Shown here: piece by piece, positions 9,600 to 19,690 of the stretch
Layout of the letters: every line of letters starts with the position of its first letter
How positions within the stretch are numbered: the first letter of the stretch is position 1
Made by a program: the position numbers and the translations under genes
Assembly (NCBI GenBank): GCA_030429725.1
Contig: JAUIEX010000017.1
Span: 1-37,109, forward strand
DNA length: 37,109 nt
Reading direction: 5' to 3'
From: Alphaproteobacteria bacterium
GTDB lineage: Bacteria > Pseudomonadota > Alphaproteobacteria > Rickettsiales > UBA8987
The notes under the pieces: model-generated
Database searches by the model: none
Told to the model about the DNA's origin: nothing
What the model saw: the letters and a program-made list of their open reading frames with translations, nothing else

Positions 9600-10562
9600 C
9601 TAGGCGGCGCTCACCTGACGTTGCTTTTCTTTGTATGCCATTGATATTTCATTTTTAAAATCATTGATGAAGTTGGCATAACACATGCGGATAGACTGCA
9701 TTAAGCCAAAGCTATCAATTTGAATTTCATTCTTAGAAATAGCATAGAGCTCTCCTAGTTTTTCAAGATCCAATGCCAGCAAATCTCCGCCATGCGAGAG
9801 CGTATCCAAAGCCGATTGCATGCGCTCAATAAAGTCACGATTGCCAAGCATAGGATTATATTGACGATTTTTTTCAAGCTCAAACGCTTCGTCAGAATGT
9901 TGACATTGCTGACGGGCTTCCATGAAAACAACGCATTTAGTGATGAAGGCGAGGCATTTGACCAGAAGTGACTGTTTATATTCAATATTAAATAATGCAT
10001 TCTTTTTAAATGCATCAATTATTTTTTCCATTTGCGCGCGGGCAATATAAATGCCGCGCATGTCGTAATTATGGATGCTGATTGTTTCCTGATTATTACT
10101 AAAAATCTTGAGGTTGCGATCAGCGTTAGTATTAAGAATTTCCAGCACTTCATCGTAAATTTCCTGAAAATGAGCGCCATTAATCTGCATGGAGATCCAG
10201 TTATAGGAAACGGCAAGTTCCAGCTTTGCGTTTGTGATATCCGGCAGGAATTTTGTTAGCTGTGCTTCCAGAACGTGCCGGGCCTCATTCGTAATATTTG
10301 CCACCGTTTGTGGTCTGGCTTTACCAAAAGCCTCAACTTTTTTGACAATGGTTCTCACTTCTTCATAACTGAAGGGTAGTTTTGAAGCCTTGCGAAGGGA
10401 GAGATTGGCTGTGTCAAGCTGCGGTAAAATCTGATTTCCGTATGGCGGAATGGAAATAAAATTATTTTTACCGGCCAGTCCCAATTTAATCATATTAGCA
10501 TCATGGGCAGATTCCGTTACCAGAATCATTTTCTCTTTTAAAATTTTTCCACCAATCAGCAT
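9600..10562 (-). CDS. Protein of unknown function, 320 residues, upstream of pal
   Basis: I do not recognise a family. The product has no signal peptide or clear membrane segment and looks like a soluble, largely helical cytoplasmic protein. Its N-terminal 45 residues contain a Gly/Pro-bearing hydrophobic stretch (GLAGKNNFISIPPYGN), followed by charged helices and a few scattered cysteines (for example KCLAFITKC near 205). The ATG at 10560-10562 has AAGGA about 8 nt upstream, which supports the start. It lies 23 nt after the lytic transglycosylase gene on the same strand, so the two may be co-transcribed. It occupies the place where tolB usually precedes pal, but has none of the beta-propeller features of TolB. 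Confidence 0.8.
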   Translation of the reverse strand: MLIGGKILKEKMILVTESAHDANMIKLGLAGKNNFISIPPYGNQILPQLDTANLSLRKASKLPFSYEEVRTIVKKVEAFGKARPQTVANITNEARHVLEAQLTKFLPDITNAKLELAVSYNWISMQINGAHFQEIYDEVLEILNTNADRNLKIFSNNQETISIHNYDMRGIYIARAQMEKIIDAFKKNALFNIEYKQSLLVKCLAFITKCVVFMEARQQCQHSDEAFELEKNRQYNPMLGNRDFIERMQSALDTLSHGGDLLALDLEKLGELYAISKNEIQIDSFGLMQSIRMCYANFINDFKNEISMAYKEKQRQVSAA

Positions 10563-10585
10563 ATATATAATCCTTATAGAGTATG

Positions 10586-12619
10586 CTATCTCTTGAGATC
10601 AGAAGAAAGTCTCACGATGGGTGCGTGTCCTTTATCCAGAATATAGCGATACAATTGCAGATTTTCCAACACACGCTGCACATAATTTTGTGTTTCAGAG
10701 AATGGAATTTGTTCCATCCAATCAATAATTTCCTCTGTGGTTTCCAGTTTTCTTGGGTCGCCAAGGTTTTTAATCCATCGCGTCACGTTGCCAATTCCGG
10801 CGTTATACGAAGCAATAGCAAGGATATAGGAGCCATCCAGATCCCCAAGGCGCATATTAAGATAGTAGCTTCCAAGCGAGATGTTGTAATAGGGCTCGTT
10901 AGTTAGCCGGCTTTTGCGATGTGAAAGCCCCATTCTTTTAGCAACGCTTTGGGCGGTTGCCGGCATCAGTTGCATAAGACCAAGTGCGCCCGCGTGGCTG
11001 CGGATATCCTGAATAAACAGGCTTTCCTGTTTCATAATGGAATGGACAAGCGCCGCTTCAGGCTCTTTAATGGGTTTGCCTTTCGAATCTTTAAGAATCA
11101 TGGTGGGGTAATGCGCGGTTGGAAAAACTGTGCCGCCATTTTTCGTTGATTCTTTGGCGGTTAGAATGCTTAAGTCCGGCCGGCCAATTTCAAGGCCAAA
11201 CATGCTGATCAGAAACTTTTCACCATTTGTGGGTGCGGCAAGGACAGCCGCGCGTAAAAATTGTGACGGCCACCAGCGATGTCCGGCCTTGTGAAGGATG
11301 AAGGCGGCCATGACCATGCGGTTGCCATGAAATGCTTTAATGTCAGCGGTGGTTGGCAGGGGTTCGCTCGTTACTTTCAGGGTGTTGCTGCCGGTTTTTT
11401 CCGTTGCCAACTGGCCATAAAAGCTGGTTGGGTAGCGGCTGCCTTCAAGATACCATTGGTTGGCAATATCCTGATTATTGTTATCCTCCGCAGCGCGTCC
11501 CGCCCAGTAAGCGGCACGGCCAAGGCTTATGGGCGTTTCAACATGTTGATACATAATATAGAAATGGCGATAGGCATCCCGTGGGCGTTTGATTTGTCTT
11601 AATGCCAGCCATCCTGCCATCCATTCCGCTTCGGCAAAATCCTTCGTATCCGTTTCAGGGTTGAAGCCATGATTGGCAATCAGGCGATAGGCCATGCTGT
11701 GGTTATTCGTTGTGAGCATGGCGCGGATATATTTGCGATTAAGTTGCCACCATTCCTTTGGGCGGAACTTATTTTTTGGCTGCTGCTTAACAAGGGATAA
11801 AATGCCTTTTGTCTGCTTGTTTTTCTCTCTCCACCGGATGCGGTCATAAATGAGGCCTTCATCATTAACATATCGTTTGGAAACGGCGTCAACCATATGG
11901 TCAACATTCCTGACGCGTTGGCGCAGACCCATGCGGGCATTGAACAATTGCCTTGCCTCGTTATCAACATATGGCATGAGGCGCTTTGCATTGCTGTATT
12001 CGCCATCCCAAATCAGGCGGCTGATGCGCATAAAAGTGCCGTTTTGCGTAAGTCTTTTTTGATGCTTGTCCCAAAAGCGCTGCTCATCAGCTTTAGAAAA
12101 AATGCCATGAATCCAACTTTCTTCAAGCAATGAGCGAATCAGTTTATCGTATTTTTTCTCATCAGTTTGTATCAAAGCTTCCGCAAGGTGAAGTTTTCCT
12201 TTTGCGGTCAGTGGCGTGATAAACTCTCCATCTTTTTCTGAAGCGCCGCCATTTCGGAACCATGATAAAACATCATCCGTTGGAGTGGTCACTTCCATCG
12301 CCTCTTCCGTGCGCTCAAGTAACAACTCATAGCGCGGCAGGCCTTTATTCTTTTTAAGAAAGGAGGATATTTCATTAAATGTAACATATTCAGAGCCGCG
12401 AATCGCTTCCCGCCAGAAGTAAATATCAGGGATCACGTTATTGCTGGCCTTTAATGCTTCTTTGCGAACTTCCTTCCAGTTCTTTGCGCTGGCAAGCTTT
12501 TCAAGGCGTTTGATAAGCTGCATATCGCTTGCGGAAATCTCCCACGGCGAGGCATAGCCTGCCACTGGATGAAGCCAAAGAAGCATGGCAATGCACGATA
12601 TGACGATTTGTTGCACCAT
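10586..12619 (-). CDS. Soluble-type lytic murein transglycosylase (Slt family)
   Basis: Periplasmic enzyme that cleaves the MurNAc-GlcNAc bond of peptidoglycan and leaves 1,6-anhydroMurNAc. The 677 residues have a signal peptide (about 1-22, ending near GYAS) and a long helical superhelix resembling the Slt70 U/L domains. The C-terminal goose-lysozyme-like domain contains the catalytic Glu in MKQESLF (E532 from this start), then AGALGLMQLMPATA and ASYNAGIGNVTRW. The start at 12619 was preferred over ATGs 12 and 42 nt upstream because GAGAG precedes it and the signal peptide then begins properly. It precedes the unknown gene at 9600-10562. Confidence 0.92.
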   Translation of the reverse strand: MVQQIVISCIAMLLWLHPVAGYASPWEISASDMQLIKRLEKLASAKNWKEVRKEALKASNNVIPDIYFWREAIRGSEYVTFNEISSFLKKNKGLPRYELLLERTEEAMEVTTPTDDVLSWFRNGGASEKDGEFITPLTAKGKLHLAEALIQTDEKKYDKLIRSLLEESWIHGIFSKADEQRFWDKHQKRLTQNGTFMRISRLIWDGEYSNAKRLMPYVDNEARQLFNARMGLRQRVRNVDHMVDAVSKRYVNDEGLIYDRIRWREKNKQTKGILSLVKQQPKNKFRPKEWWQLNRKYIRAMLTTNNHSMAYRLIANHGFNPETDTKDFAEAEWMAGWLALRQIKRPRDAYRHFYIMYQHVETPISLGRAAYWAGRAAEDNNNQDIANQWYLEGSRYPTSFYGQLATEKTGSNTLKVTSEPLPTTADIKAFHGNRMVMAAFILHKAGHRWWPSQFLRAAVLAAPTNGEKFLISMFGLEIGRPDLSILTAKESTKNGGTVFPTAHYPTMILKDSKGKPIKEPEAALVHSIMKQESLFIQDIRSHAGALGLMQLMPATAQSVAKRMGLSHRKSRLTNEPYYNISLGSYYLNMRLGDLDGSYILAIASYNAGIGNVTRWIKNLGDPRKLETTEEIIDWMEQIPFSETQNYVQRVLENLQLYRYILDKGHAPIVRLSSDLKR

Positions 12620-12736
12620 ATTATCTCTCATAGCGTCTGCATGGGGGCATTGCCAGTTCAATGGGTGGCATTGGGCAAAGTTCGTTCGTGGGTAAGATAA
12701 TTTTGCATCAGGTGTTGAGCCGTGAGATAAGGAATG

Positions 12737-13186
12737 ATGAAAAAAGTAATTCTATACACGGATGGTGCATGTTCAGGAAACCCAGGGCCCGGCGGGTGGG
12801 GTGCGTTGCTTATGCATGAAGGTCTGGAGAAGGAGCTTTATGGCGCCGAAGCAAACACAACAAATAACCGGATGGAGCTGAGGGCGGTGATAGAAGGGCT
12901 GAAGGCCCTTAAATCGCCCTGTGAAATTATGCTCTATACGGATAGTACCTATGTGATGAAGGGCATGACGGAGTGGCTTGCCGGCTGGAAGCGCAATAAC
13001 TGGAAAACGGCGGCAAAGAAACCTGTAAAAAATGCTGATTTATGGCTTGAACTTGAGGCGGCGGCAGGTGGTCATCAGGTGCACTGGCATTGGGTTAAAG
13101 GGCATGCGGGTGACCCCGGTAATGAACGCGCCGATGCTTTGGCGCGGCGTGGTTCAGAGGAGGCGATGCAGAAGGCAGGAAAGTGA
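12737..13186 (+). CDS. rnhA: Ribonuclease HI
   Basis: Degrades the RNA strand of RNA-DNA hybrids, including R-loops and Okazaki primers. The 149 residues carry the four carboxylates D9 ([11 protein letters not shown]), E47 (NNRMELRA), D69 (LYTDSTYV) and D133 ([10 protein letters not shown]), plus the catalytic His123 in WVKGHAG. Two ATG codons are adjacent (12734 and 12737); AAGGA directly abuts the first, so the second has the better, though still short, spacing. Its stop codon lies at the 3' edge of the convergent RNase P RNA gene. Confidence 0.95.
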   Translation: MKKVILYTDGACSGNPGPGGWGALLMHEGLEKELYGAEANTTNNRMELRAVIEGLKALKSPCEIMLYTDSTYVMKGMTEWLAGWKRNNWKTAAKKPVKNADLWLELEAAAGGHQVHWHWVKGHAGDPGNERADALARRGSEEAMQKAGK

Positions 13187-13566
13187 GATGGCCTGTAAGC
13201 CGGGTTCTGTGCTCACGTAACGAATCACGCGAACGGCAGCCATTCATCTAGCGCATTAATTACTTAATGCGTCCAGCAGCCTACCCGAATAATCAATGAT
13301 GCGGACACATCAGGAGTTAACTCCGATTATTCCTATTTGGCCTTGCTTCCAGCGGGGTTTTCCATGCCATAAGCTGTTACCAGCTATGCGGTGCGCTCTT
13401 ACCGCACCATTTCACCCTTACATTGCAAGCAATGCGGTATATTTTCTGCGGCACTTTCCATCAGGTTGCCCTGTCCGGGAGTTATCCGGCGCTGCTATCC
13501 GTGAAGCCCGGACTTTCCTCGCGCATAAAGCACGCAGCTGCCCAGCCATCTCGGCCTGAAGATGCA
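13186..13566 (-). ncRNA. rnpB: RNase P RNA (M1-type ribozyme)
   Basis: Catalytic RNA that removes the 5' leader of tRNA precursors. Read on the minus strand it shows the universally conserved blocks in order: GAGGAAAGTCCGGGC (near 13522-13508), AGGGTGAAA, GGTGCGGTAAGAGCGCACCGC (13407-13387 region), the GCAAGGCCAAATAGG block (near 13345-13331), GGGTAGGCTGCT, TAGATGAATG, and the 3' block AGAACCCGGCTTACAGGCC (to about 13191). The P1 stem pairs GAGATGGCT near the 5' end with GGCCATCTC at the 3' end. The exact 5' end is uncertain within about 10 nt; the 3' end touches the rnhA stop. All protein-like frames here (for example 13296-13559 and 13423-13680) are shadows of this RNA. Confidence 0.95.
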
Positions 13567-13573
13567 GGGTATC

Positions 13574-13602
13574 AACCTAAGATTCAAGTAAAATCAGTTC
13601 AA
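13574..13602 (-). promoter_or_regulatory. Putative sigma-70-type promoter of rnpB
   Basis: On the minus strand TTGAAC (13602-13597) and TAGGTT (13579-13574) are separated by 17 nt and would start transcription near 13567, a few bases before the conserved RNase P RNA 5' region. The -10 match is moderate. It lies in the 60-nt gap between the PH-domain gene and rnpB, where a promoter is expected. Confidence 0.4.
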
Positions 13603-13627
13603 CAAAGGAAAAGCCGTTTTTCATATA

Positions 13628-14239
13628 TCAACGCCCTGAAAGTTCATGTTTATAGTCCTCAATGGCCTGATAGGCATTGATCCGAAATTTTGCCGGGTCA
13701 GCAATTTTTTTGAGTTCAATCATTTCCATGCCAATGCCCGTTACCAGAATGCTGCCGCGGCCAATAATGCGATCCAGCGCAGTTTGCTGAACCTTCACCC
13801 CCTCAATTCTATCCAGAGGGATTTGGGTTTCATTGACTTCCACCAATCCCTTTTTATGCATAATTTTACGGTTGGTGATTACCATCTCCACGCTGATTTT
13901 TTTAATGATGCCATTGACGAGGATAAAGATACCGACAATTAAAATAAGCATGCCTGTGAAGCTGCTACGCAGGGCGGTGGTGGTTGCCACAAAAGATTGC
14001 ACTTCCACGGGCAGTGTTCTTAAAAAATCCTGAACCATCTGAATGGCGGAGGCGATATAGTAATTGGCTGTGTCGGAGGAGGTTTGTATTGAAACTTCGC
14101 CCCCTGAAGGCATCGCCATAAAGAGGCCAAATGCAATAAAGCACAAGGCAACAATGAAGTGAAACTTATGCAAACTGGCGGCATAACGTATTGTCTCTTT
14201 TGGCAGCAACGTTGATTCAGTATATTTCGTTAAAGGCAT
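13628..14239 (-). CDS. Membrane protein with bacterial PH domain (bPH2-type), 203 residues
   Basis: Two membrane segments (about 25-43 and 93-112) flank a roughly 50-residue, probably extracytoplasmic loop. A C-terminal domain follows (about 115-195), with VITNRKIMHKKGLVEVNETQIPLDRIEGV and RIIGRGSILVTG as recognisable pieces. This is the pattern of the bacterial PH-like domain (formerly DUF304, as in YdbS/YdbT). The biochemical role of such proteins is mostly unknown, and I infer none. It starts 3 nt after the neighbouring PH-domain gene, so the two are surely co-transcribed and may act as a pair. It is the last gene before rnpB. Confidence 0.8.
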   Translation of the reverse strand: MPLTKYTESTLLPKETIRYAASLHKFHFIVALCFIAFGLFMAMPSGGEVSIQTSSDTANYYIASAIQMVQDFLRTLPVEVQSFVATTTALRSSFTGMLILIVGIFILVNGIIKKISVEMVITNRKIMHKKGLVEVNETQIPLDRIEGVKVQQTALDRIIGRGSILVTGIGMEMIELKKIADPAKFRINAYQAIEDYKHELSGR

Positions 14240-14242
14240 AGA

Positions 14243-14833
14243 TTATTTTAAGCCTTTTTTCTCGCGCTTCTTCAAGTCTTTATGCATTATTTTAGTGCGC
14301 TCCTGAAAACGTTCCTTTGCATAGTGGATTGCGCGTACCATTTCCTTTGGTTCTGCCACCATAGGCAATTCAATATGTTCCTCTTTTGTTTTGCCATCCA
14401 CAAACACCCTGCCACGAAACATCAGCCGTTCAAACATAGACCGCTTTACTCTGACGCGCTCTATACGGTGAAGGAAGATGCTCATCCTTTTTTTATCTGA
14501 AGCGCCGGCCACGTGAAGCACGCGAAGATTTGTTACGGCATCAATGGTGTAAACGCGCTGGCGGTGGATTTGATAGCCAAGCACCATTCCCATTAACATG
14601 ATTACAATGCCGAAAAGAATTTCTCCTGCGCCGCCCATGCCTTCTTTAATAACCTTGCCAACATCACCTTTAAGGAAAGGATCAAATAATTCCGGTGCAA
14701 AACTTAAAACGCCACCGAAGAGAATGGCCATAACCGATGCAAAGTAAGCGGAGGGATGAACATGACCCACATAGAAAGGCTTTTCGCCTTTCATCAGCAT
14801 TTTCCGCAGCCGTAATTCTTTGCTTTCAGCCAT
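14243..14833 (-). CDS. Second membrane protein with PH-like domain, 196 residues
   Basis: Two membrane segments (about 29-47 and 69-87) are followed by a PH-like domain (about 91-175). The segment VTNLRVLHVAGASDKKRMSIFLHRIERVRV matches the '(T)N-R-(hydrophobic) ... LHRIERV' layout of the neighbouring 203-residue protein, and RLMFRGRVFVDG parallels its GRGSILVTG. A basic tail (KKREKKGLK) ends the protein. The two proteins look like diverged tandem paralogues. It begins 9 nt after the amidase gene in the same operon. No specific function can be stated. Confidence 0.75.
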   Translation of the reverse strand: MAESKELRLRKMLMKGEKPFYVGHVHPSAYFASVMAILFGGVLSFAPELFDPFLKGDVGKVIKEGMGGAGEILFGIVIMLMGMVLGYQIHRQRVYTIDAVTNLRVLHVAGASDKKRMSIFLHRIERVRVKRSMFERLMFRGRVFVDGKTKEEHIELPMVAEPKEMVRAIHYAKERFQERTKIMHKDLKKREKKGLK

Positions 14834-14842
14834 CGGTTAATT

Positions 14843-15559
14843 TTACCTTATAAATTCAAGGAGCTGTGATAATGCCTCATCCGCAATGGCATGCCAGTAT
14901 GGCTTCAAATGTTCCGGCGTATAATGGCGTTGAAAGGCTGTGATCACCTTGTTCAGTTCATTCTCATTGTGTGGCCTGGAAAGATGATAGCCCGCAGCCT
15001 GAAGCCGTTTAGTAAGTGTGTTCCGGTCGTATTGGAGGGGGGCATTTGCTTGGTGGTGCGGTGGTTCTTTCGGCATCCAGCCGATTCCTTCTTTGGCTAA
15101 TCGTCGCCAGTCGAATAATTCGCCGGGGTCTTCTTTGCGCTCCGGAGCAATATCAGAATGCCCCACAACATTATATTGCGGAATGGGGTGCCGCGTTAGA
15201 ATCCCGTGAGAGAGCTGGCTTAAAGAATGCATTTGCCTTTCAGGAAATGGGCGATAGCCATGCTCATGCCCAGGGTTGACCAGCTCAATCCCAATGGAGC
15301 AGCTATTAATGTCTGTTTCACCATGCCAGTAGCTGCGCCCGGCGTGCCATGCGCGTTGTGTCTCATCAACAAGTTGAAAGATATCTCCCGACTCATTAAT
15401 CATATAATGCGCACTCACTTCACCCGCAGGGCTGCACATGCGTTGCAGCGCTTCATCTTCACTCTTCATGCCGGTGTAATGCATCACAAGCATTGTTATA
15501 TGCGGCGTTTTCCGTGCATTAAAATTAGGCGAAGGTTTCTGCGTGATGAAGGGTGTCAT
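14843..15559 (-). CDS. N-acetylmuramoyl-L-alanine amidase, AmpD-like (Amidase_2)
   Basis: Zinc amidase that cleaves the bond between MurNAc (or anhydroMurNAc) and the stem peptide. Expected zinc ligands are His27 (VMHYTG), His134 (VVGHSDIAP) and Asp144 (KEDPGELF); IGIELVN (about 89-95) is also typical. The C-terminal third (about 175-238) resembles the short helical peptidoglycan-binding tail of some AmpD/AmiD proteins. A TTG 33 nt upstream extends the frame, but the ATG at 15559 overlaps the preceding stop as ATGA and is preferred. No signal peptide is evident, which favours cytoplasmic muropeptide recycling over AmiD-like cleavage at the outer membrane. Confidence 0.88.
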   Translation of the reverse strand: MTPFITQKPSPNFNARKTPHITMLVMHYTGMKSEDEALQRMCSPAGEVSAHYMINESGDIFQLVDETQRAWHAGRSYWHGETDINSCSIGIELVNPGHEHGYRPFPERQMHSLSQLSHGILTRHPIPQYNVVGHSDIAPERKEDPGELFDWRRLAKEGIGWMPKEPPHHQANAPLQYDRNTLTKRLQAAGYHLSRPHNENELNKVITAFQRHYTPEHLKPYWHAIADEALSQLLEFIR

Positions 15560-16392
15560 GCCGGGTTTTGACGGAGATATTTTAAATGCCAATACATTAA
15601 ACCATTCTGAATAATAAAATAAACGAGGGCTCTGAAAACAAAAATCTGCTGTCCGATGGCCATGCCCAAAGCATCAATAATAATCAGGGGGGTGGCCGTT
15701 AGGCAAGCCAGCCGCAATGCTGTTTTGAAAGAAAGAATAATGCCCAGCCAGCCGCCGATCATCATGCCAATGAAGGCATAGACTAAAACCCGAAGCGCAA
15801 ATTCAGCAAGCTGAGAGATGCCCACGCTAAAATAAAAGATAATGCCCGCCGAGTTGAGATTAGCTGTAATTTCCTCGGCTGCCTGCAGAATGTCATTGGC
15901 AGATATGATAACAGCTTTATCATCAGGAAATCTTAAAGCGCGTCCCAGATCTTTCACTTTAATAATTTGCCTATATTCCTGATAGGTATGGACGGACAAC
16001 TCATCCTTATTCATTATAAATAATGGCTCAGAATTATTCTTCGTCAGCTCATCCATGGGTTTGGTGGTATCAATTAGTAGAAAATCATTGCCGGATTCGG
16101 CGCTTTCAATGAGATAGGATTTGGACTCAGGCGTTTGAATGCTGCCACTGTGGTAGGTGATGGTTGGAATGGTTCGGATGGTGGCAATAAGTTCATCCGT
16201 CAGTTGATAAGTGCCATTTTGCGAAAAGCGCTGCATGATACTCAGCTGCACAACGATGGCGGGAATCAGCATGAAAATGGCAATGGATAGGCAGAGTTGA
16301 GCATAGCCGGTTGCCTGACTTTTTGTGATAACATCACGAGAGATTGTCTGTTTAAAAAAGCCGACAGTGGCCAGTATTAATATGTTTAGCAT
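15556..16392 (-). CDS. DUF1189-like integral membrane protein
   Basis: The 278 residues contain one early membrane segment (31-50), a soluble domain of about 130 residues (51-180), and three to four membrane segments at the C-terminus (182-215, 228-245, 250-268). That layout, with the FxKxxIxR N-terminal start, matches DUF1189-type proteins, whose function is not established. It sits 8 nt after a small lipoprotein gene and overlaps the amidase gene by 4 nt, which places it in an envelope operon. The DUF assignment is from layout and general resemblance, not a search. Confidence 0.65.
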   Translation of the reverse strand: MLNILILATVGFFKQTISRDVITKSQATGYAQLCLSIAIFMLIPAIVVQLSIMQRFSQNGTYQLTDELIATIRTIPTITYHSGSIQTPESKSYLIESAESGNDFLLIDTTKPMDELTKNNSEPLFIMNKDELSVHTYQEYRQIIKVKDLGRALRFPDDKAVIISANDILQAAEEITANLNSAGIIFYFSVGISQLAEFALRVLVYAFIGMMIGGWLGIILSFKTALRLACLTATPLIIIDALGMAIGQQIFVFRALVYFIIQNGLMYWHLKYLRQNPA

Positions 16393-16400
16393 TTTTTACA

Positions 16401-16679
16401 TTAAAGAGCTGAAAGCTCGGCAGGGACGGTCGATAGTAGTGATGTCGTATGGCCTTCCGCCTGCTCAAGACTGCATTGATAGCCCGCAAGTGCTGATAGC
16501 ATTTCATTATTTTGACAGGGATCCGGCTTTATCAAATACGGGTTCACAGAGGAGCTTTCAGTGCCATGTGTTTCAATCTTTAAGCCATGCTCGGCATTCG
16601 GATGTGAGCCGGCGCAGGCAGTGATAAACAAAAAACAGAAGGTGGAAATTATTCCGAAATGTATAGTTAAAACTTTCAT
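16401..16679 (-). CDS. Small lipoprotein of unknown function, 92 residues
   Basis: From the ATG at 16679 the protein starts MKVLTIHFGIIS, a hydrophobic segment ending in the lipobox ITAC (Cys22). A short polar domain follows with two further cysteines (C55, C69) that could form a disulfide. An ATG 36 nt upstream would add 12 residues before the signal peptide and is unlikely. It is the promoter-proximal gene of the minus-strand envelope operon (lipoprotein, DUF1189-like, amidase, two PH proteins) and is divergent from eno. No family was recognised; it lacks the motif of the five lipoproteins at 32798-34600. Confidence 0.7.
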   Translation of the reverse strand: MKVLTIHFGIISTFCFLFITACAGSHPNAEHGLKIETHGTESSSVNPYLIKPDPCQNNEMLSALAGYQCSLEQAEGHTTSLLSTVPAELSAL

Positions 16680-16749
16680 AATGGAGAGATTGAAGCCTCT
16701 GCGGCATGAATGCAAATGTTTTTGTTTCCTGAGCCGTTTCAGAAAAAAC

Positions 16750-16778
16750 TTTCACCCGATTGGGCTAGCTGATATACC
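16750..16778 (+). promoter_or_regulatory. Putative eno promoter
   Basis: TTTCAC (16750-16755) and TATACC (16773-16778) are 17 nt apart, followed about 28 nt later by the eno ATG with AAGGG just upstream. The -35 match is weak, the -10 fair. It lies in the divergent gap between eno and the minus-strand envelope operon. Confidence 0.4.
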
Positions 16779-16803
16779 ACGCGGGAATTATTTTTAAGGG
16801 TAA

Positions 16804-19091
<2,288 letters not shown>

Positions 19092-19113
19092 AACTTCATG
19101 TTATTTATCGGTT

Positions 19114-19419
19114 ATGGAGTTTGAAAACAAGTTGGATCATCAAGATGTTGAGGCGAGCCTGCCGCAAGAGGTGTCGTGTGTTATTGAAACGGCGGATTTT
19201 ATTCCGGTCACTTTGTTTGAAGCGCTTGAAGAGGGGGATGAAGCGGTGATTATGGCGCTACTGAATAAAATTGTAGAGCGTGCGGCGCAGGAGCGTCTGG
19301 GCATTGATATTGTGCTTAAAATTATGGAAAGAAAGGAAATTGCCCTATCAATTCAAACGCAGGAATGGTTGAAGGAGCTATATGGCATGCATGCTCATGC
19401 TGTTGGAGGAAAGTTATGA
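19114..19419 (+). CDS. Small acidic protein of unknown function, 101 residues
   Basis: I do not recognise this family. The product is acidic and mostly helical: a polar N-terminus (about 1-25), then ETADFIPVTLFEALEEGDEA and amphipathic helices to the end. There is no signal or membrane segment, so it is probably cytoplasmic. The frame opens at 19069, but that start lies inside trpS; the ATG at 19114 lies just outside trpS. Its stop overlaps the start of the next gene as ATGA, and a strong GGAGGA inside its 3' end serves that gene, so the two form a coupled pair. Confidence 0.65.
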   Translation: MEFENKLDHQDVEASLPQEVSCVIETADFIPVTLFEALEEGDEAVIMALLNKIVERAAQERLGIDIVLKIMERKEIALSIQTQEWLKELYGMHAHAVGGKL

Positions 19420-19688
19420 CCGCGATTGTTATTGAGTATGTCACCACATATTATCTATATCTTTTTACGCTCTTTCCCGTAATGGGTTTTATTGAGCAGA
19501 TGAGCACTTCAGGTAATCGTGCATCTTTCCGCTTTAACAAATTGATTCAATTATATTATATCGCTACATTTTCGTATATTTTTATTAATCATGCGACGCC
19601 GGTTTTTTATGATTTTTTTGGCCATGTTACGGCCAATCTTTTTCACGTTATTTTGTGCGTTTTAGTGTTTATTGATAAAGAATATTAG
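19416..19688 (+). CDS. Small membrane protein of unknown function, 90 residues
   Basis: Three hydrophobic stretches (about 11-26, 43-68 and 74-86), many of them Tyr/Phe-rich, suggest an inner-membrane protein. The start at ATG 19416 is well supported: GGAGGA lies 5 nt upstream and the codon overlaps the preceding stop by 4 nt. The short soluble loop SGNRASFRFN separates the first two segments. No family recognised. It ends 2 nt from the convergent mgtE stop. The pairing with an acidic cytoplasmic protein resembles a small membrane module with a soluble partner; that is inference. Confidence 0.65.
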   Translation: MTAIVIEYVTTYYLYLFTLFPVMGFIEQMSTSGNRASFRFNKLIQLYYIATFSYIFINHATPVFYDFFGHVTANLFHVILCVLVFIDKEY

Positions 19689-19690
19689 CC

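Noticed and set aside
9590-9610. GCCGC/GCGGC inverted repeat at the end of the 320-residue gene as a terminator
   Set aside because: The transcript side has A residues rather than a U-run, and the stem is only 5 bp.
13296-13680. Two plus-strand open frames of 85-87 codons
   Set aside because: They lie antisense to the conserved blocks of RNase P RNA and have no ribosome-binding site.
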